Source: JAVBSC01 sp031547305 (GTDB lineage Bacteria; Desulfobacterota; Desulfovibrionia; Desulfovibrionales; Desulfovibrionaceae). Taken from it: a stretch of DNA of 52,404 bases. Where the stretch lies: positions 1 to 52,404 of the forward strand of contig JAVBSC010000010.1 of NCBI GenBank assembly GCA_031547305.1, read 5' to 3'. Below are positions 51,203-52,404 of this stretch, piece after piece (within the stretch, counting starts at the first letter, position 1; the number at the start of each line of letters is the position of its first letter). The position numbers and the translations under genes are program-made. The notes beneath the pieces were generated by a model that did no database searches, was not told where the DNA came from, and was given only the letters and a program-made list of their open reading frames with translations.

Positions 51203-52309
51203 ATGAGTGATTATAAGGATTTTCAAGGCAAAAGCCTGGACGAAGCTATTGAAGCCGCCTGCGTGTTTTACGGCGTGCCGCGTGAAAAATTGGAAATAGA
51301 CATCGTCAACGACGCTAAATCCGGCATTTTTGGCCTTGTGGGCGTAAAAAAGGCCTGCATTCGGGCCAAACGGGCGGATTTGGGCGACCTTGCGGCTGTA
51401 AAGCCCGCGGGCAAGTCCGGCGCTCCGGAAAAAAAGTCCGCCGCCGTTAAAGCCGAAACCGCGCCCGATGCCCGGAATGCCGCCGAAAAAACCGCTCCGG
51501 CGGCGCGTGAGGATGTGTTCAGGCCAGCCGAGCCCCAGCCCAGGGCGGCGAGATCCGCCCCGCGGGAGCGGGATGATGCGCCCAAGCCGGCGCGGCAGCG
51601 GCAGCAGCCGGAAACGGAAGGCCGCGTCACCAAGACTCCTGCCAAAGGGCGCAAAGAACGCCGTCCGGATGCGTCTAAAGCGGCCGATGCCCCCGGCGAA
51701 ACCCCGGCCCCGCGCGGTCGCAGGGAGCAGCGCCACCCCAGGGCGGAGGTCGACGCAGCGCGTGGCGGTCAAGAAAAAGCGGCTCCCCTGGACGATGATT
51801 CGCGGGATATTCAGATCACTCCGCTGGCGGAGTTGGACGCGGCCAAAGTGGAAGAAGCGGTTTTTTCGGTAATCCGGGAACTGGCTTCCGCTGTCACAGA
51901 TGGTTTTGATTGCCGCGTGAGCCTGGATTTGGAGCATAACAAGGTTCTGGCGGAATGCCAGGATCCGGAGGGCGGACTTCTTGGGCGCGAGGGGCAGACT
52001 CTGGCCGCAGTGCAATACCTGGCTGTGCGTATGGCTTCCCGCAAGCTGGGGGCGAATCTGCGGCTGCAGATCAATATTGACGGGCTGCGGGAGCGCCAGG
52101 ACGAGGAAACGCGCGAAATGGCCCTGAGCCTGGCGGAAAAGGTCAAAGCCGGCGGAAAGTCCCAGTCCACCCGCCCCCTGAGCTCATACCATCGTCGTCT
52201 TATTCATATGACCTTGCAGGATGATAAGGAAGTCCAGACTTACAGCAAGGGCGAAGGCTCCATGCGCCGGGTTATCGTGAGTTTGAGCAAAAAGAACGTT
52301 CCGGCTTAA
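51203..52309 (+). CDS. jag: Jag/SpoIIIJ-associated RNA-binding protein (Jag-N, KH, R3H)
   Basis: About 368 residues from ATG 51203. Residues 1-50 are the Jag-N domain (FQGKSLDEAIEAACVFYGVPREKLEIDIV... FGLVG). Residues 60-200 are a long low-complexity Lys/Ala/Pro/Arg/Glu linker. The C-terminal part is KH-like (LLGREGQTLAAVQYL) and R3H (STRPLSSYHRRLIHMTLQD). ATG at 51203 has gaaaggt just upstream; GTG at 51179 would add eight residues. Jag binds RNA and is translated with YidC in most bacteria. The downstream gene, usually mnmE, is cut off by the window. Confidence 0.9.
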   Translation: MSDYKDFQGKSLDEAIEAACVFYGVPREKLEIDIVNDAKSGIFGLVGVKKACIRAKRADLGDLAAVKPAGKSGAPEKKSAAVKAETAPDARNAAEKTAPAAREDVFRPAEPQPRAARSAPRERDDAPKPARQRQQPETEGRVTKTPAKGRKERRPDASKAADAPGETPAPRGRREQRHPRAEVDAARGGQEKAAPLDDDSRDIQITPLAELDAAKVEEAVFSVIRELASAVTDGFDCRVSLDLEHNKVLAECQDPEGGLLGREGQTLAAVQYLAVRMASRKLGANLRLQINIDGLRERQDEETREMALSLAEKVKAGGKSQSTRPLSSYHRRLIHMTLQDDKEVQTYSKGEGSMRRVIVSLSKKNVPA

Positions 52310-52404
52310 GATATTTTTAGTGTGAAACAGCGGCGGGGGCGGGACAAAAATACCGCCGCCCACGTATTAACAAAAACCACACCGTTAGAAACACCTTTTG
52401 ACGG
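52310..52404. other. Intergenic tail at the right edge
   Basis: No coding start is visible in the last 95 bases. A run of g and c (ggcgggggcggg, about 52331-52342) faces a complementary ccgccgcc, forming a weak hairpin that could end transcription of jag. Confidence 0.35.

Overview
The window looks like a chromosomal segment of an anaerobic deltaproteobacterium of the Desulfovibrionaceae. The evidence is a Mop-type molybdenum aldehyde oxidoreductase followed by two partner genes of the DVU_1557/DVU_1558 type, the leuS-lptE-holA-radC-lon block, the yicC-DUF370-gmk-pyrF block, the rpmH-rnpA-yidD-yidC-jag block, VPLPA/PEP-CTERM-like sorting signals, and sigma-54 control. Most genes are GC-rich. 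A few AT-rich patches (about 0.7-1.6 kb, 9.2-9.8 kb, 14.4-14.9 kb and 46.2-46.4 kb) stand out. No plasmid, complete phage or CRISPR array is visible.

Layout. 0-1.8 kb: the tail of a membrane-protein gene, a double hairpin terminator, an IS5-type transposase remnant and an AT-rich leucine-rich-repeat gene; this is an accessory patch. 1.8-11.8 kb: a leftward alcohol/aldehyde oxidation operon (acetate-type transporter, zinc alcohol dehydrogenase, molybdenum aldehyde oxidoreductase, FAD/Fe-S electron-transfer protein, small zinc-ribbon redox protein). A sigma-54 promoter precedes it, and a divergent AcoR-like sigma-54 activator gene lies upstream with a perfect 15-bp-arm palindrome between them. 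12-14.4 kb: a large chemoreceptor. 15.3-18.3 kb: two exported proteins with C-terminal sorting signals flanking selU/mnmH. 18.6-22.7 kb: a zinc-ribbon protein, a fused ADP-forming acyl-CoA synthetase and a malate/lactate dehydrogenase-family enzyme. 22.8-24.4 kb: three small lipoproteins. 24.7-25.7 kb: a decayed integrase whose reading frame runs into a HigA-antitoxin-like tail, beside a tRNA-Leu gene. 25.7-33 kb: leuS-lptE-holA-radC-lon. 33-35.5 kb: a DEAD-box helicase and a UPF0173 hydrolase. 35.7-41 kb: yicC, DUF370, gmk, pyrF, a TPR protein, an HDOD protein and a glycosyltransferase. 41-45.5 kb: convergent recJ and hrpB with overlapping stop codons. 45.6-47.3 kb: a third sorting-signal protein and an EamA transporter. 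47.5-52.3 kb: mnmA, rpmH, rnpA, yidD, yidC and jag.

How the genes work together. The clearest functional unit is the 1.8-11.8 kb locus. An alcohol would be oxidised by the zinc dehydrogenase, the aldehyde oxidised to a carboxylate by the molybdenum enzyme, electrons passed to the FAD/Fe-S/CCG protein, and the acid moved by the GPR1/FUN34/YaaH carrier, all switched on by the sigma-54 activator. The left end lacks the further maturation genes that usually accompany this set in Desulfovibrio and abuts the accessory patch. Other points of interest are the integrase-HigA chimera, an rnpA gene with no canonical start codon covering its conserved N-terminus, three sorting-signal proteins without a visible sortase, the lipoprotein trio, and a family of short dispersed palindromic repeats.
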